Under the pieces are notes generated by a model that saw only the letters and a program-made list of their open reading frames with translations, searched no databases and was not told the DNA's origin. The position numbers and the translations under genes were made by a program. DNA of 64,000 nucleotides from Salinarimonas sp046292825 (GTDB taxonomy: Bacteria; Pseudomonadota; Alphaproteobacteria; Rhizobiales; Beijerinckiaceae), in contig NZ_JBKBQG010000022.1 in NCBI RefSeq assembly GCF_046292825.1, positions 11,521-75,520 on the forward strand, written 5' to 3'. Each line of letters starts with the position of its first letter. Within the stretch, counting starts at the first letter, position 1. Of the stretch, positions 17,199 through 25,164 are shown piece after piece.

Positions 17199-18079
17199 TG
17201 CCGGTGCGCCCCGCGATCCAGGGCATCGACGGACCCGAGCCGCTCGGCCGGGCCTTGCGCGAGGCGCAGTACGTCGCCGACGAGGGCCTCGCGACCGCGG
17301 CCTATCTCGCGCTCGCGCTCGGCAAGCCGCTCCTGCTCGAAGGCGCGCCCGGCGTCGGCAAGACCGAGGCGGCGAAGGCGCTCGCGAGCGTGCTCGGCCG
17401 CGAGCTCGTGCGCCTGCAATGCTACGAGGGCATCGACGCCGCCGCCGCCGTCTACGACTGGAACTTCCCCCGCCAGATGCTCGCCATCCGCCAGGCGGGC
17501 GAGACCTGGGTGAACCTCTACGCGGACGAGTTCCTGATCGCCCGTCCGCTTCTCCTGACGCTGCAGGCCCCGCGCGACCGGGTGCTGCTCATCGACGAGA
17601 TCGACCGAGCCGACCCGGAATTCGAGGCCTTCCTGCTCGAATTCCTCTCCGATTTCACGATCTCGATCCCAGAGCGCGGCACCGTGCGCGCGGCCGAGCC
17701 CCCCGTCGTCGTCCTCACCTCGAACCGCACCCGCGAGCTGCACGAGGCGTTGCGGCGGCGCTGCGTCTACCATTGGATCGGCTGGCCCGATCCCGCGCTC
17801 GAGGCGCAGATCGTCACGATGCGCGCCTCCAGCGTCGCGCAGGAGACCGCACGCCGCGTCGTCGCCGCGGTCGGCCGGCTGCGCGCCGAGCCGCTCGCCA
17901 AGCCCCCGGGCGTCGCCGAAACGGTGGAATGGGCGCAAGCCGCGACGCTCCTCAATGCGCAAGGCACGCCCTGGCCGGCGGCCTTCGCCCGCGCGATCGG
18001 CGTCGTCCTCAAGGACGAGGACGATCTCGCCTTCGTGCGCCCGCGGATCGAGGCCCTGATCGGAGGCCAGGCGGCATGA
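17198..18079 (+). CDS. coxD: MoxR/CoxD-type AAA+ ATPase
   Basis: 293 aa AAA+ protein with Walker A EGAPGVGKTEAAKAL, Walker B VLLIDEIDRADPEFEAFLLE, sensor VVLTSNRTRELHEALRRRC. CoxD of CO dehydrogenase clusters is a chaperone-like ATPase needed for assembly of the sulfurated Mo centre. The position between the Mo subunit and the VWA gene (stop/start overlaps on both sides) supports the same maturation job here. Confidence 0.88.
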   Translation: MPVRPAIQGIDGPEPLGRALREAQYVADEGLATAAYLALALGKPLLLEGAPGVGKTEAAKALASVLGRELVRLQCYEGIDAAAAVYDWNFPRQMLAIRQAGETWVNLYADEFLIARPLLLTLQAPRDRVLLIDEIDRADPEFEAFLLEFLSDFTISIPERGTVRAAEPPVVVLTSNRTRELHEALRRRCVYHWIGWPDPALEAQIVTMRASSVAQETARRVVAAVGRLRAEPLAKPPGVAETVEWAQAATLLNAQGTPWPAAFARAIGVVLKDEDDLAFVRPRIEALIGGQAA

Positions 18080-19164
18080 GCCTCCCCGTCGCGCTCGCCC
18101 CGTTCCTCGCCTTCCCGCCGGCCTTGCGCGCGGCGGGGTTCTCCGCGGCGCCGGAACAGACGCAGAGCTTCCTCGCGGCCGTGGGGCTCCTCGGTCCGCG
18201 CACCATCCGCGACGTGCGCCGCGCCGCCCATGCCGTGTTCGGGCCGGGCCCCGACCGCGCCGAGCTCTTCGACGACGTCTTCGACGCGGTCTTCCTCGGC
18301 CGCGCCTTCCAGGTGCCGGGGGAGGGGGCGCCCGAGGAGATGCCGGCCGCCTTCGATTCCGCCGGTCTCGACCTCGTCGCCGACCCGGACGAGGACGAGC
18401 CCTCCGGCGGCGCCGCGACCGCCGTCGAGCGGCTGTTCCAGCGCCGCCTCGCGGCCGGCGAAGGGGAGGGAGCCTTCGCGCGGGCCCTGCCGAAGGTGCT
18501 GCCGCGGCGCCGCTCGCGCCGCTTCCGGCGCGCGCGCGGCAACCGCGCCGACCCGGCCCGCGCCTTTCGCGAGATGCTGCGGCGCGACGGCGAGATCACC
18601 CGCCTGCCGAGCCGCGCGCGCCGCCTCCGCCAGCGCCCGGTCCTCCTCCTGATCGACGTCTCGGGGAGCATGAAAAGCTCGACCGAGGGCGCGCTGCGGC
18701 TCGCGCACGCGCTGATGCGCGGGGCGGAGCGCGCGGAGGTGTTCACGCTCGGCACGCGCCTCACCCGCGTCACCCAGGCGCTGCGCACCCGCGACCCGGA
18801 CCAGGCGCTCGCGCGCGCGTCGGGCCTCGTCGCGGATTGGGACGGCGGCACCCGGCTCGGCGAGGCGCTCGCGACCTTCCTTTCGGTGCCGCGCTTCGCC
18901 GCCTTCGCGCGCGGCGCGCTCGCGATCGTGCTCTCGGACGGGCTCGAGCGCGGCGGTCCGGAGGCGCTCGTGTCGGCGATGGCGCGGCTGCGGGGGCTCG
19001 CGCGCCACGTGCTGTGGCTCTCGCCGCTCGCCGGCGACCCCGATTACCGCCCGCAGACGGCGGCGATGCGCGCGATCCTGCCCCATCTCGACCGCCTCGC
19101 CGACGGTTCCTCTCCGGATGCGATCGCGCGCGAGATCCTGCGCTTCGGGAGGGCCGCGCGATGA
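18076..19164 (+). CDS. coxE: VWA domain protein, CoxE-like
   Basis: 362 aa. An N-terminal helical region (PEQTQSFLAAVGLLGPRTIRD...) and a basic linker (about 130-190) precede a von Willebrand A domain with an intact MIDAS, LIDVSGSMKSST, and the later IVLSDGLERG acid. MoxR and VWA proteins act as pairs, with the VWA part thought to recognise the client enzyme, so this should work with the preceding AAA+ protein on the Mo hydroxylase. Overlaps coxD (ATGA) and the following amidohydrolase gene. Confidence 0.88.
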   Translation: MSLPVALAPFLAFPPALRAAGFSAAPEQTQSFLAAVGLLGPRTIRDVRRAAHAVFGPGPDRAELFDDVFDAVFLGRAFQVPGEGAPEEMPAAFDSAGLDLVADPDEDEPSGGAATAVERLFQRRLAAGEGEGAFARALPKVLPRRRSRRFRRARGNRADPARAFREMLRRDGEITRLPSRARRLRQRPVLLLIDVSGSMKSSTEGALRLAHALMRGAERAEVFTLGTRLTRVTQALRTRDPDQALARASGLVADWDGGTRLGEALATFLSVPRFAAFARGALAIVLSDGLERGGPEALVSAMARLRGLARHVLWLSPLAGDPDYRPQTAAMRAILPHLDRLADGSSPDAIAREILRFGRAAR

Positions 19165-20042
19165 GGATCGTCGATTCCCATTTCCACATCTGGCGGCGGG
19201 CGGACCTGCCCTGGCTCTCGGGCCCGATGGTGCCGCGCATCTTCGGCCCCTACGAGCCCTTGCGCCGCGACTACCCGATCTCCGAATACCGCGCCGACAT
19301 CGCGGGGGCGGGGGTCGTCGCGGCGGTCTACGTCCAGGCGAATTGGGCGCCGGACCAGGCGGATGCGGAAGCCGCGTGGATCGAGGACGTGGCGCGCGAG
19401 ACCGGCTGGCCGCAGGCGAGCGTCGCCTATGCCGACATGACGGTTCGCGACGTGCGCCCCGCCCTCGATCGCCTCGTGCGCCATCCGCGCGTGCGCGGCA
19501 TCCGCCAGCAGCTGCACTGGCACGAGAACCCGGTCTATCGCTTCGCCGCGCGCGCCGATCTCGCCGCGGATGCGAACGTCGTGCGCAATGTCGGGCATCT
19601 CGCCGATTATCGCCTCGTCTTCGAGCTGCAGATCTTCGCCGGCCAGATCGAGCCCGCCTGCCGGCTCGTCGATGCCTGCCCGGACACGACCTTCGTCCTC
19701 CAGCATGCCGGCATGCTCGAGGACACGAGCGCGGCGGCGTTCGCTGCCTGGAGGGAGGCGATCGCCGCGCTCGCGGCCCGCCCGAACGTCTGCGCCAAGC
19801 TCTCGGGGCTCGGCACCTTCGTCCACCGCGTCGACCGCGATCTCGTCGCGCTCATTGCCGGCGAGACGATCGCCGCCTTCGGCCCGCAGCGCTGCCTGTG
19901 GGGCTCGAACTTCCCGATCGAGAAGCTCTGGACCGCCTACGGCCCGCTCCTCGACGCCCACGAAGCGGCCACCGCCGCGCTCGACGAGAGCGCGCGCGCC
20001 GCGATCTTTCACGACACCGCGTGCCGGGTCTACCGGCTGTGA
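19161..20042 (+). CDS. Amidohydrolase family protein (2-pyrone-4,6-dicarboxylate / fuconolactone hydrolase type)
   Basis: 293 aa metal-dependent TIM-barrel hydrolase of the Amidohydro_2 family. It begins with the HxH motif (IVDSHFHIW), followed by RGIRQQLHWHENP, VLQHAGMLED and C-terminal GSNFPIEKLW. The family acts on lactones and related cyclic esters or amides; the usual aspartate in the GS(D)xP motif is Asn here, a change seen in part of the family. It probably hydrolyses a product of the Mo hydroxylase. ATG 19161 overlaps coxE. Confidence 0.8.
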   Translation: MRIVDSHFHIWRRADLPWLSGPMVPRIFGPYEPLRRDYPISEYRADIAGAGVVAAVYVQANWAPDQADAEAAWIEDVARETGWPQASVAYADMTVRDVRPALDRLVRHPRVRGIRQQLHWHENPVYRFAARADLAADANVVRNVGHLADYRLVFELQIFAGQIEPACRLVDACPDTTFVLQHAGMLEDTSAAAFAAWREAIAALAARPNVCAKLSGLGTFVHRVDRDLVALIAGETIAAFGPQRCLWGSNFPIEKLWTAYGPLLDAHEAATAALDESARAAIFHDTACRVYRL

Positions 20043-20053
20043 GGGAGGCGAGG

Positions 20054-20905
20054 ATGGCTTTGGAGATCAAGATCCTGGATTTCGGGGACATCGAGCTCGA
20101 GAGTTCGTTCCTCGTGCTCGGCCGCGATTGCGGCCGCACCCGCCGCGTGCCGGTCTACGGCTTCCTGATCCTCGGCGGGCGCTACCCCGTCGTCGTCGAC
20201 ACCGGCTATCGCGACAACGCCATCATGGCGACGCTCGGCATGCGCGGGCTCCAGTTCCACGAGAACATGATCGAGCGCCAGCTCGCCAATCACGGCGTTC
20301 GCATCGGCGACGTGCGCTACGTGCTGCACACCCATCTCCACATCGACCACGCCGGCAAGGACGACCATTTCTCCATGTCGACGACGGTCGTGATCAACCG
20401 CCGCGAGATGGAATATTCCGTCTCGGGCCTGATGCACCCGCAATATCCGAAGCCCGACATCATCCATCTCGTCGAGCGCCTGCACACGCCCGGCGCGCTC
20501 AGGCTCGAGGATCTGGAGATCTCCGGCCCGATCGAGCTTTTGCCCGGCATCGTGCTGGAGGCCGCGGGCGCCCATACGGAAGGCTCGATGAACGTCCACG
20601 TCGAGACCGCGGACGGGATCGCGACGATCTGCGGGGACGTGATCTACGATTTCAACGACCAGATCGTCGAGCCGGTGCGCAGCTTCGGGCCGGAGGAATA
20701 CCAGGTCACCGGCAATCACGGCGGCTCGAAGCGCGCGGAGAAGGCGGCGATCCGCAAGCTGATGTATTCGGACGCCCGCTATCTCCTGCCCGTCCACGAC
20801 AAGCCCGCGAAGATCGAGGGCGGGCAGGTGGTGGGGCGGCTCGACATGGCGGTCCCCGGCCCGGTCTCGCAATCGGTGCCGCGGCGCGACTGGTTCCCGG
20901 CGTGA
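20054..20905 (+). CDS. Metallo-beta-lactamase-fold lactonase-like hydrolase (AHL lactonase type)
   Basis: 283 aa with a complete di-zinc set: HTHLHIDHAGK (HxHxDH), AHTEGSMNV, GDVIYDF and a late PVHDKPAK histidine. The order resembles N-acyl-homoserine lactonase-type proteins, but in this catabolic operon a lactone or cyclic intermediate is the more likely substrate than a quorum signal. ATG 20054 follows GAGGGAGGCGAGG. Confidence 0.83.
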   Translation: MALEIKILDFGDIELESSFLVLGRDCGRTRRVPVYGFLILGGRYPVVVDTGYRDNAIMATLGMRGLQFHENMIERQLANHGVRIGDVRYVLHTHLHIDHAGKDDHFSMSTTVVINRREMEYSVSGLMHPQYPKPDIIHLVERLHTPGALRLEDLEISGPIELLPGIVLEAAGAHTEGSMNVHVETADGIATICGDVIYDFNDQIVEPVRSFGPEEYQVTGNHGGSKRAEKAAIRKLMYSDARYLLPVHDKPAKIEGGQVVGRLDMAVPGPVSQSVPRRDWFPA

Positions 20906-20915
20906 GGGCGCGGCC

Positions 20916-22475
20916 ATGGCCCATACCGCCCTCGACCCCGCCTTCCGCGACCTGATCGACGAGCACGCCCCCGTCCGCCAGGCGGGCTCGGGCTTCGTCT
21001 TCACCGAGGGGCCGATCTGGCATCCGGTGGAGCAGCACCTCCTGTTCTCGGACATGCCCGGGGACGTGCGCCGCAAGCTCGATCGGGCGGGCGTGCGCGA
21101 GGTGATGCGGCCCTCCAACAAGGGCAACGGCATGACCTATGACGGGGACCTCAACCTCCTCGTCTGCGAGCATTCCACGAGCTCGGTGGCGCGCTTCCGC
21201 CCCGACGGCACCCGCGAGGTGATGTGCAGCCGGTTCGAGGGGCGCGAGCTGAACTCTCCCAACGACATCTGCGTCGCGTCCGACGGCGCGATCTGGTTCA
21301 CCGATCCCTGGTACGGCCGCATGCCGCATTACGGCGTCGAGCGCCCGCGCGAGCTCGGCTTCCAGGGCGTCTACCGGATGGCGCCCGGCCACCGCCCCGG
21401 CGACGAGCCGGAGCTGATGGTCGACCGCTTCACCTTCACCCAGCCAAACGGGCTCTGCTTCAGCCCCGACGAGCGCCGTCTCTACGTCAACGACACGGAG
21501 CAGGCCAATATCCGCGTCTACGACATCGGCCGGGACGGGCGCCTGTCGAACGGACGCCTCTTCGCCAGCGGCCTGCGCGACAGCCTCCTCCCCGGCGTGC
21601 CCGACGGGATGAAATGCGACGCGCAGGGCAATGTCTGGTGCTGCGCGCCGGGAGGCCTGTGGGTCTACTCGCCGGAGGGGCGCCACATCGGCAAGGTCGC
21701 AATCCCGGAGCTGCCGGCGAATTTCCATTGGGGCGGGGAGGATTGGCGCACGCTCTACGTCTGCGCCACGACGAGCGTCTACGCGATCCCCGTGAAGATC
21801 GGCCCGCGGCCCGAGCCCTTCATGCGCGCGCGGGGACGCGCGCATGCGCGGCCGCGGGAGGAGGGAGGCGGGCTGCGGCTCGATCCCGAGCGCTGCGCGC
21901 TGATCATCCAGGACATGCAGAACGACGTCGTGATGGAGGGCGGCGCCTTCGCGGCCTCGGGCAGCCCGAACCATTGCCGCGAGCAGAACGCGATCGCCAA
22001 CATCGCCCGGCTCGCCGAGCATTGCCGCGCGCGCGGCATCCCGGTGATCCACGTCTGGTTCGTGCGCAGGGCGGATGCCCGCGACATGACGCTCAACGCG
22101 CCGCTCTTCGAGGGCTGCGTCGACGCGAACGCGCTCGTCGAGGGCTCCTGGGGCGCGGAGCCCGTGCCGGGGCTCGAGGCGAAGCCGGGCGACCACGTCG
22201 TGCGCAAGGCGCGCATGTCCGCCTTCGAGGGCACGCCGCTCGAGCGCATCCTCAAGGCGGAGGGGCGCGACATCCTCATCGAGACCGGCGCCTGGACCAA
22301 CATGTCGATCGAGCACACGGCGCGCACGGGGGCCGACAAGGGCTACGTGATGATCATCCCCGAGGATGGCTGCAGCACCATGAACGCCGATTGGCACCGC
22401 GCGAGCATCGATTACGCGATGCAGAACGTGGCTCTGGTGACGAGGGTCGAGGAGGTGATCGATGCGCTGAGGTGA
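20916..22475 (+). CDS. Fusion of SMP-30/gluconolactonase and isochorismatase-like cysteine hydrolase, catalytic Cys replaced by Ser
   Basis: 519 aa. Residues 1-305 are an SMP-30/lactonase beta-propeller (GFVFTEGPIWHP, LNSPNDICVASDGAIWFTDP, TQPNGLCFSPD, PDGMKCDAQGNVWC). After an Arg-rich linker, residues 325-519 are an isochorismatase/nicotinamidase-like domain with triad members Asp333 (IIQDMQND) and Lys431 (VRKARMSAFEGT). The nucleophile position in GAWTNMSIEHTAR is Ser464 instead of Cys. Lactonase plus amidase-like activities on one chain would suit successive hydrolysis steps; the Cys-to-Ser change questions classical amidase chemistry. It is the last gene of the locus. Confidence 0.85.
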   Translation: MAHTALDPAFRDLIDEHAPVRQAGSGFVFTEGPIWHPVEQHLLFSDMPGDVRRKLDRAGVREVMRPSNKGNGMTYDGDLNLLVCEHSTSSVARFRPDGTREVMCSRFEGRELNSPNDICVASDGAIWFTDPWYGRMPHYGVERPRELGFQGVYRMAPGHRPGDEPELMVDRFTFTQPNGLCFSPDERRLYVNDTEQANIRVYDIGRDGRLSNGRLFASGLRDSLLPGVPDGMKCDAQGNVWCCAPGGLWVYSPEGRHIGKVAIPELPANFHWGGEDWRTLYVCATTSVYAIPVKIGPRPEPFMRARGRAHARPREEGGGLRLDPERCALIIQDMQNDVVMEGGAFAASGSPNHCREQNAIANIARLAEHCRARGIPVIHVWFVRRADARDMTLNAPLFEGCVDANALVEGSWGAEPVPGLEAKPGDHVVRKARMSAFEGTPLERILKAEGRDILIETGAWTNMSIEHTARTGADKGYVMIIPEDGCSTMNADWHRASIDYAMQNVALVTRVEEVIDALR

Positions 22476-22527
22476 CGGGGGAGGGGGCCGTATGTCGCCT
22501 CGGTCTCCTCTGCCGAGCCCGCGGTGA

Positions 22528-22791
22528 TCACGATGGTATTCCGTCGGAATCGTACGGATCGTCGTGTGCGCTCGTGCCGGCTTTCGGACCGAGATCGGCG
22601 CGAATCCGCCGGCCCAGCTCGAGCATCCGACGCAGCCGCTCCTCGCCATCCTCTCGTCGATCTCCGGCACCCATAGCCGCGAGCTTTTCGGTGAGGGCGG
22701 TCCGCACCACCTCCGTCATCGAGCGACCGGTCAGCCTCGCCAGCTCCCGAGCCTGACGCGTCACCTCCTCGTCCTCGATGTTCAGCGGCAT
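22528..22791 (-). CDS. VapB-family antitoxin-like protein (PSK/Rv0623 type), solitary
   Basis: 87 aa. The start MPLNIEDEEVTRQARELARLTGRS, with MTEVVRTALTEKLA, is the ribbon-helix-helix part of the VapB (PSK_trans_fac) family; the C-terminal half is charged and diverged. These antitoxins normally sit just upstream of a PIN toxin, but here the downstream space is the 3' end of the SMP-30 fusion, so no partner is visible. It lies divergent to a different type of toxin-antitoxin pair. It may be an orphan regulator or the remains of a decayed system. Confidence 0.72.
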   Translation of the reverse strand: MPLNIEDEEVTRQARELARLTGRSMTEVVRTALTEKLAAMGAGDRREDGEERLRRMLELGRRIRADLGPKAGTSAHDDPYDSDGIPS

Positions 22792-22886
22792 CGTCGATCC
22801 TCTCTATTTCCACCCTAGCGTCCACCATGGAGGAAATCGATTCTCGCGACCCCCTGACGGGGAGCCTTGCGGGCGAGAGCGGGCGG

Positions 22887-22910
22887 ATATACATTCTCGA
22901 CCGTGTATCC
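22887..22910. promoter_or_regulatory. Possible operator of the AbrB/PIN toxin-antitoxin operon
   Basis: ATACA (22889-22893) and TGTAT (22904-22908) form a dyad with a 10-nt spacer in the 148-nt divergent gap, about 35 nt before the antitoxin start. Such dyads are typical autoregulatory sites of toxin-antitoxin operons. Inference. Confidence 0.35.
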
Positions 22911-22939
22911 GAAGGGCGGCGTCGTGAAGGAGAGACGTC

Positions 22940-23167
22940 ATGCTGGTCTCCCGATGGGGAAACTCGCTCGCGGTGCGCCTACCCGCCGAGATCGTGCGGA
23001 AGCTCGGCTTGCGGGAGGGCGACGAGATCACGCTTCATGCCGACGAGAGCGGCTACGTGGTGAGGCGTCTGGAGCGCCCGGAGGAGGTTCTGGCGGCGTT
23101 GCGCCGCTTCAGAGGCCGCCTGCCGGCCCGCGATCGGCTCCGCCGCGACGATGCGCATGAGCGCTGA
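22940..23167 (+). CDS. AbrB/MazE-type antitoxin
   Basis: 75 aa. SpoVT/AbrB swapped-hairpin DNA-binding domain: MLVSRWGNSLAVRLPAEIV, then KLGLREGDEITLHADESGYVVRR. The C-terminal tail is basic and probably wraps the toxin. A strong AAGGAG precedes ATG 22940. The 3' end overlaps the PIN toxin gene, the classic antitoxin-first arrangement. Confidence 0.85.
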   Translation: MLVSRWGNSLAVRLPAEIVRKLGLREGDEITLHADESGYVVRRLERPEEVLAALRRFRGRLPARDRLRRDDAHER

Positions 23168-23561
23168 CTTCTTCGACACCAACGTCGTTCTGTACCTTCT
23201 GGACGACGGACCGAAAGCCGAGGCGGCCGAGCGTCTCCTCGCCGACGGCGGCGTCGTGAGCGTCCAGGTTCTGAACGAGGCGCTGGTGAACTGCATCCGC
23301 AAGGGAGCGATGGATTGGGCCGAGGCGAGCGAGTTCCTCTGGGGAATCCGGCGCCTGTGCCGCGTGGTCGACGTCACGGCGGAGGTCCACGATCTCGGTC
23401 GGGCGCTGGGCGCGCGTTACGGGTTTTCCGTCTACGATGCCATGATCGTCGCAGCCGCCCTGCTCGCAGGATGCACGAGGCTCTATTCGGAGGACATGCA
23501 GGACGGCATGCTCGTCGAGGGCGCGTTGCGGATCGTCGATCCGTTCTCCGATCGCGGGTAG
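23157..23561 (+). CDS. vapC: PIN-domain toxin (VapC-like ribonuclease)
   Basis: 134 aa from ATG 23157 (an alternative ATG lies at 23151). PIN acidic residues are visible in FFDTNVVLYLL (first Asp), LNEALVNCI (Glu), YDAMIVAAAL (Asp) and the late LYSEDMQDG block. With the overlapping AbrB antitoxin it forms a type II toxin-antitoxin pair; VapC toxins cleave tRNA or rRNA when freed from antitoxin. Confidence 0.85.
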   Translation: MSADFFDTNVVLYLLDDGPKAEAAERLLADGGVVSVQVLNEALVNCIRKGAMDWAEASEFLWGIRRLCRVVDVTAEVHDLGRALGARYGFSVYDAMIVAAALLAGCTRLYSEDMQDGMLVEGALRIVDPFSDRG

Positions 23562-23575
23562 GCGCGACCCCCGCC

Positions 23576-24316
23576 TCACCCCACCCGACGCAGATAGCCG
23601 CGCGGCGCCACGCTGATCAGGAGCTTGGCGTCCATGTCGGCGTCGATCTCGAATTCCGGGTGGTCGGCGAGATAGGCGTCCACGGCCGTCATCGCGTTGT
23701 CGCCGGGCGCCCAGGGGCGATCGGGAAACATGTCGGCGGGCAGGTTCTCGATCACGGTGTCGAAGACGACGCAATAGCTGCCCGGTGTGACCAGCGGGGC
23801 GTAGGCCTCGAGCTCGGCGAGCACGTGGGCGTGCGTGTGGTTGCTGTCGAGGCAGACGAGGACGCGCTTCGCGTCGCGCGCGATCCCGCGCACCTGCGCG
23901 ACGATTTCCGGATCGACGCTCGAGCCCTCGAGCATGGTGATCCGGCGCATCATCGGGTGCGCCTCGATGGCGACGCGATTGTGCGCGCGGATGTCGATGT
24001 CGATGCCCAGAACCCGCGCGTCGGCCGGGCCGCCGCAGATCGCGACGAGCTCCAGCATCGATGCCGAGAAGATCAACGAGCCGCCATGGGCGATCCCGGT
24101 CTCGACGATGAGATCGGGCTTGATGCGGAAGATCAGCTCCTGCATCGCCACGATATCTTGCGGGTATTGGATGATCGGCCGGCCGAGCCAATCGAAATTG
24201 TAGGAATATTTCGGCTTCGTCGATTCGCGCATGAACGTGCGCGCGCTGTCCACGAACGCCGCGTTGCGGGCATTGGCGGCGATACGCTCGCGGCGCTCGT
24301 CGTCGAAGGAAGTCAT
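23576..24316 (-). CDS. CmcI-like cephalosporin hydroxylase family protein (putative methyltransferase)
   Basis: 246 aa. The CmcI family has a class I SAM-methyltransferase fold; seen here are PDLIVETGIAHGGSLIFSASML (motif I), DARVLGIDIDIRAHNR, VLVCLDSNHTHAHVLAELEAY and SYCVVFDTVIE. Bacterial members occur in O-antigen and capsule clusters where they probably methylate or modify sugars. Its ATG overlaps the stop of the upstream reductase gene (ATGA), so it is the last gene of the sugar operon. Confidence 0.8.
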   Translation of the reverse strand: MTSFDDERRERIAANARNAAFVDSARTFMRESTKPKYSYNFDWLGRPIIQYPQDIVAMQELIFRIKPDLIVETGIAHGGSLIFSASMLELVAICGGPADARVLGIDIDIRAHNRVAIEAHPMMRRITMLEGSSVDPEIVAQVRGIARDAKRVLVCLDSNHTHAHVLAELEAYAPLVTPGSYCVVFDTVIENLPADMFPDRPWAPGDNAMTAVDAYLADHPEFEIDADMDAKLLISVAPRGYLRRVG

Positions 24317-25164
24317 GGCTGCGTCCTCTCTTCAGCGCCGCCCGCGAGCGTGCGATCGAGCTTGGCCCGGTCGCCCCAGAAGGCGAGGGGCTCGTAATCG
24401 GGATAGGGGTAGCGACCGAGATCGAGGCTGATCTCGAAGCCGCGCTCCGCGATCCAGCCCTCGACGAGGCGGCGCACGGAGACGGGCTCGCCCGAGCAGA
24501 CGTTGACGATTCCCGGATCGCCGCCGCGCAGGGCGAGCGCGACGAGGAGGCGCGCCGCCTCGGTCACGGGCAGGTAATCGCGCAATTGCTCGCCGCCCGA
24601 CATCGGAAAGGTCCGCTCGCCGCGCGCCGCCGCCGCGTGCAGGAGCGGGTAGAGCGAGCGCGCGCTCTGGCCCTCCCCGTACAGGTAGAAGAGCCGCGCC
24701 CAGGCGAATTCGAACGGCGTCTCGCGCCGCAGGAAGCCGAGCTGCCGACGCAGCGCGTCCTTGGCGAAGCCGTAGGGCGTCGTCGGCGCGGGCTGGAGGC
24801 TCTCGGCGAGCGGGCCCGACATCATGCCGTATTCGAGGCACGTCCCCGTCGCGACGAGCCGCGAGAGCCCGCCGCGGACGAGGGCGGCGAGGAAGCGGTA
24901 ATGCGTCGGAAGCTCGGTCTCGACATGCGCGAGGCTGCGGTAGTCCTGCAGCCAGCCCCAGGCGAGATGGATGACGACATCGGGCCGCCCCAGGGCCTGG
25001 AACGGGTCCGAGGGAGGGGCGGCGACGTCGAGCGCGAGGCCGGCATGGCCGTCCACCGACGCGCCCGAGCGCGAGACCGCGAGCGCCTCGACGCCGACGC
25101 GGCGCAGCTCGGCCAGCACGTGCCGCCCGACGAAACCGCTCGCGCCGACGACCGCGCACCGCAT
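24313..25164 (-). CDS. NAD-dependent epimerase/dehydratase (sugar-nucleotide 4-ketoreductase type)
   Basis: 283 aa extended SDR with Rossmann motif VVGASGFVGRHVL and the catalytic region GTCLEYG...TPYGFAKDALRRQL (YxxxK). The arrangement and size match NDP-4-keto-6-deoxyhexose reductases. ATG 25164 overlaps the preceding methyltransferase stop. It likely performs the last reduction of the CDP-linked branched sugar made by this cluster. Confidence 0.82.
   Translation of the reverse strand: MRCAVVGASGFVGRHVLAELRRVGVEALAVSRSGASVDGHAGLALDVAAPPSDPFQALGRPDVVIHLAWGWLQDYRSLAHVETELPTHYRFLAALVRGGLSRLVATGTCLEYGMMSGPLAESLQPAPTTPYGFAKDALRRQLGFLRRETPFEFAWARLFYLYGEGQSARSLYPLLHAAAARGERTFPMSGGEQLRDYLPVTEAARLLVALALRGGDPGIVNVCSGEPVSVRRLVEGWIAERGFEISLDLGRYPYPDYEPLAFWGDRAKLDRTLAGGAEERTQP

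Noticed and set aside
20054..20905. Quorum-quenching AHL lactonase
   Set aside because: Motifs fit the wider lactonase fold, but there is no luxI/luxR context and the gene is embedded in a catabolic operon.
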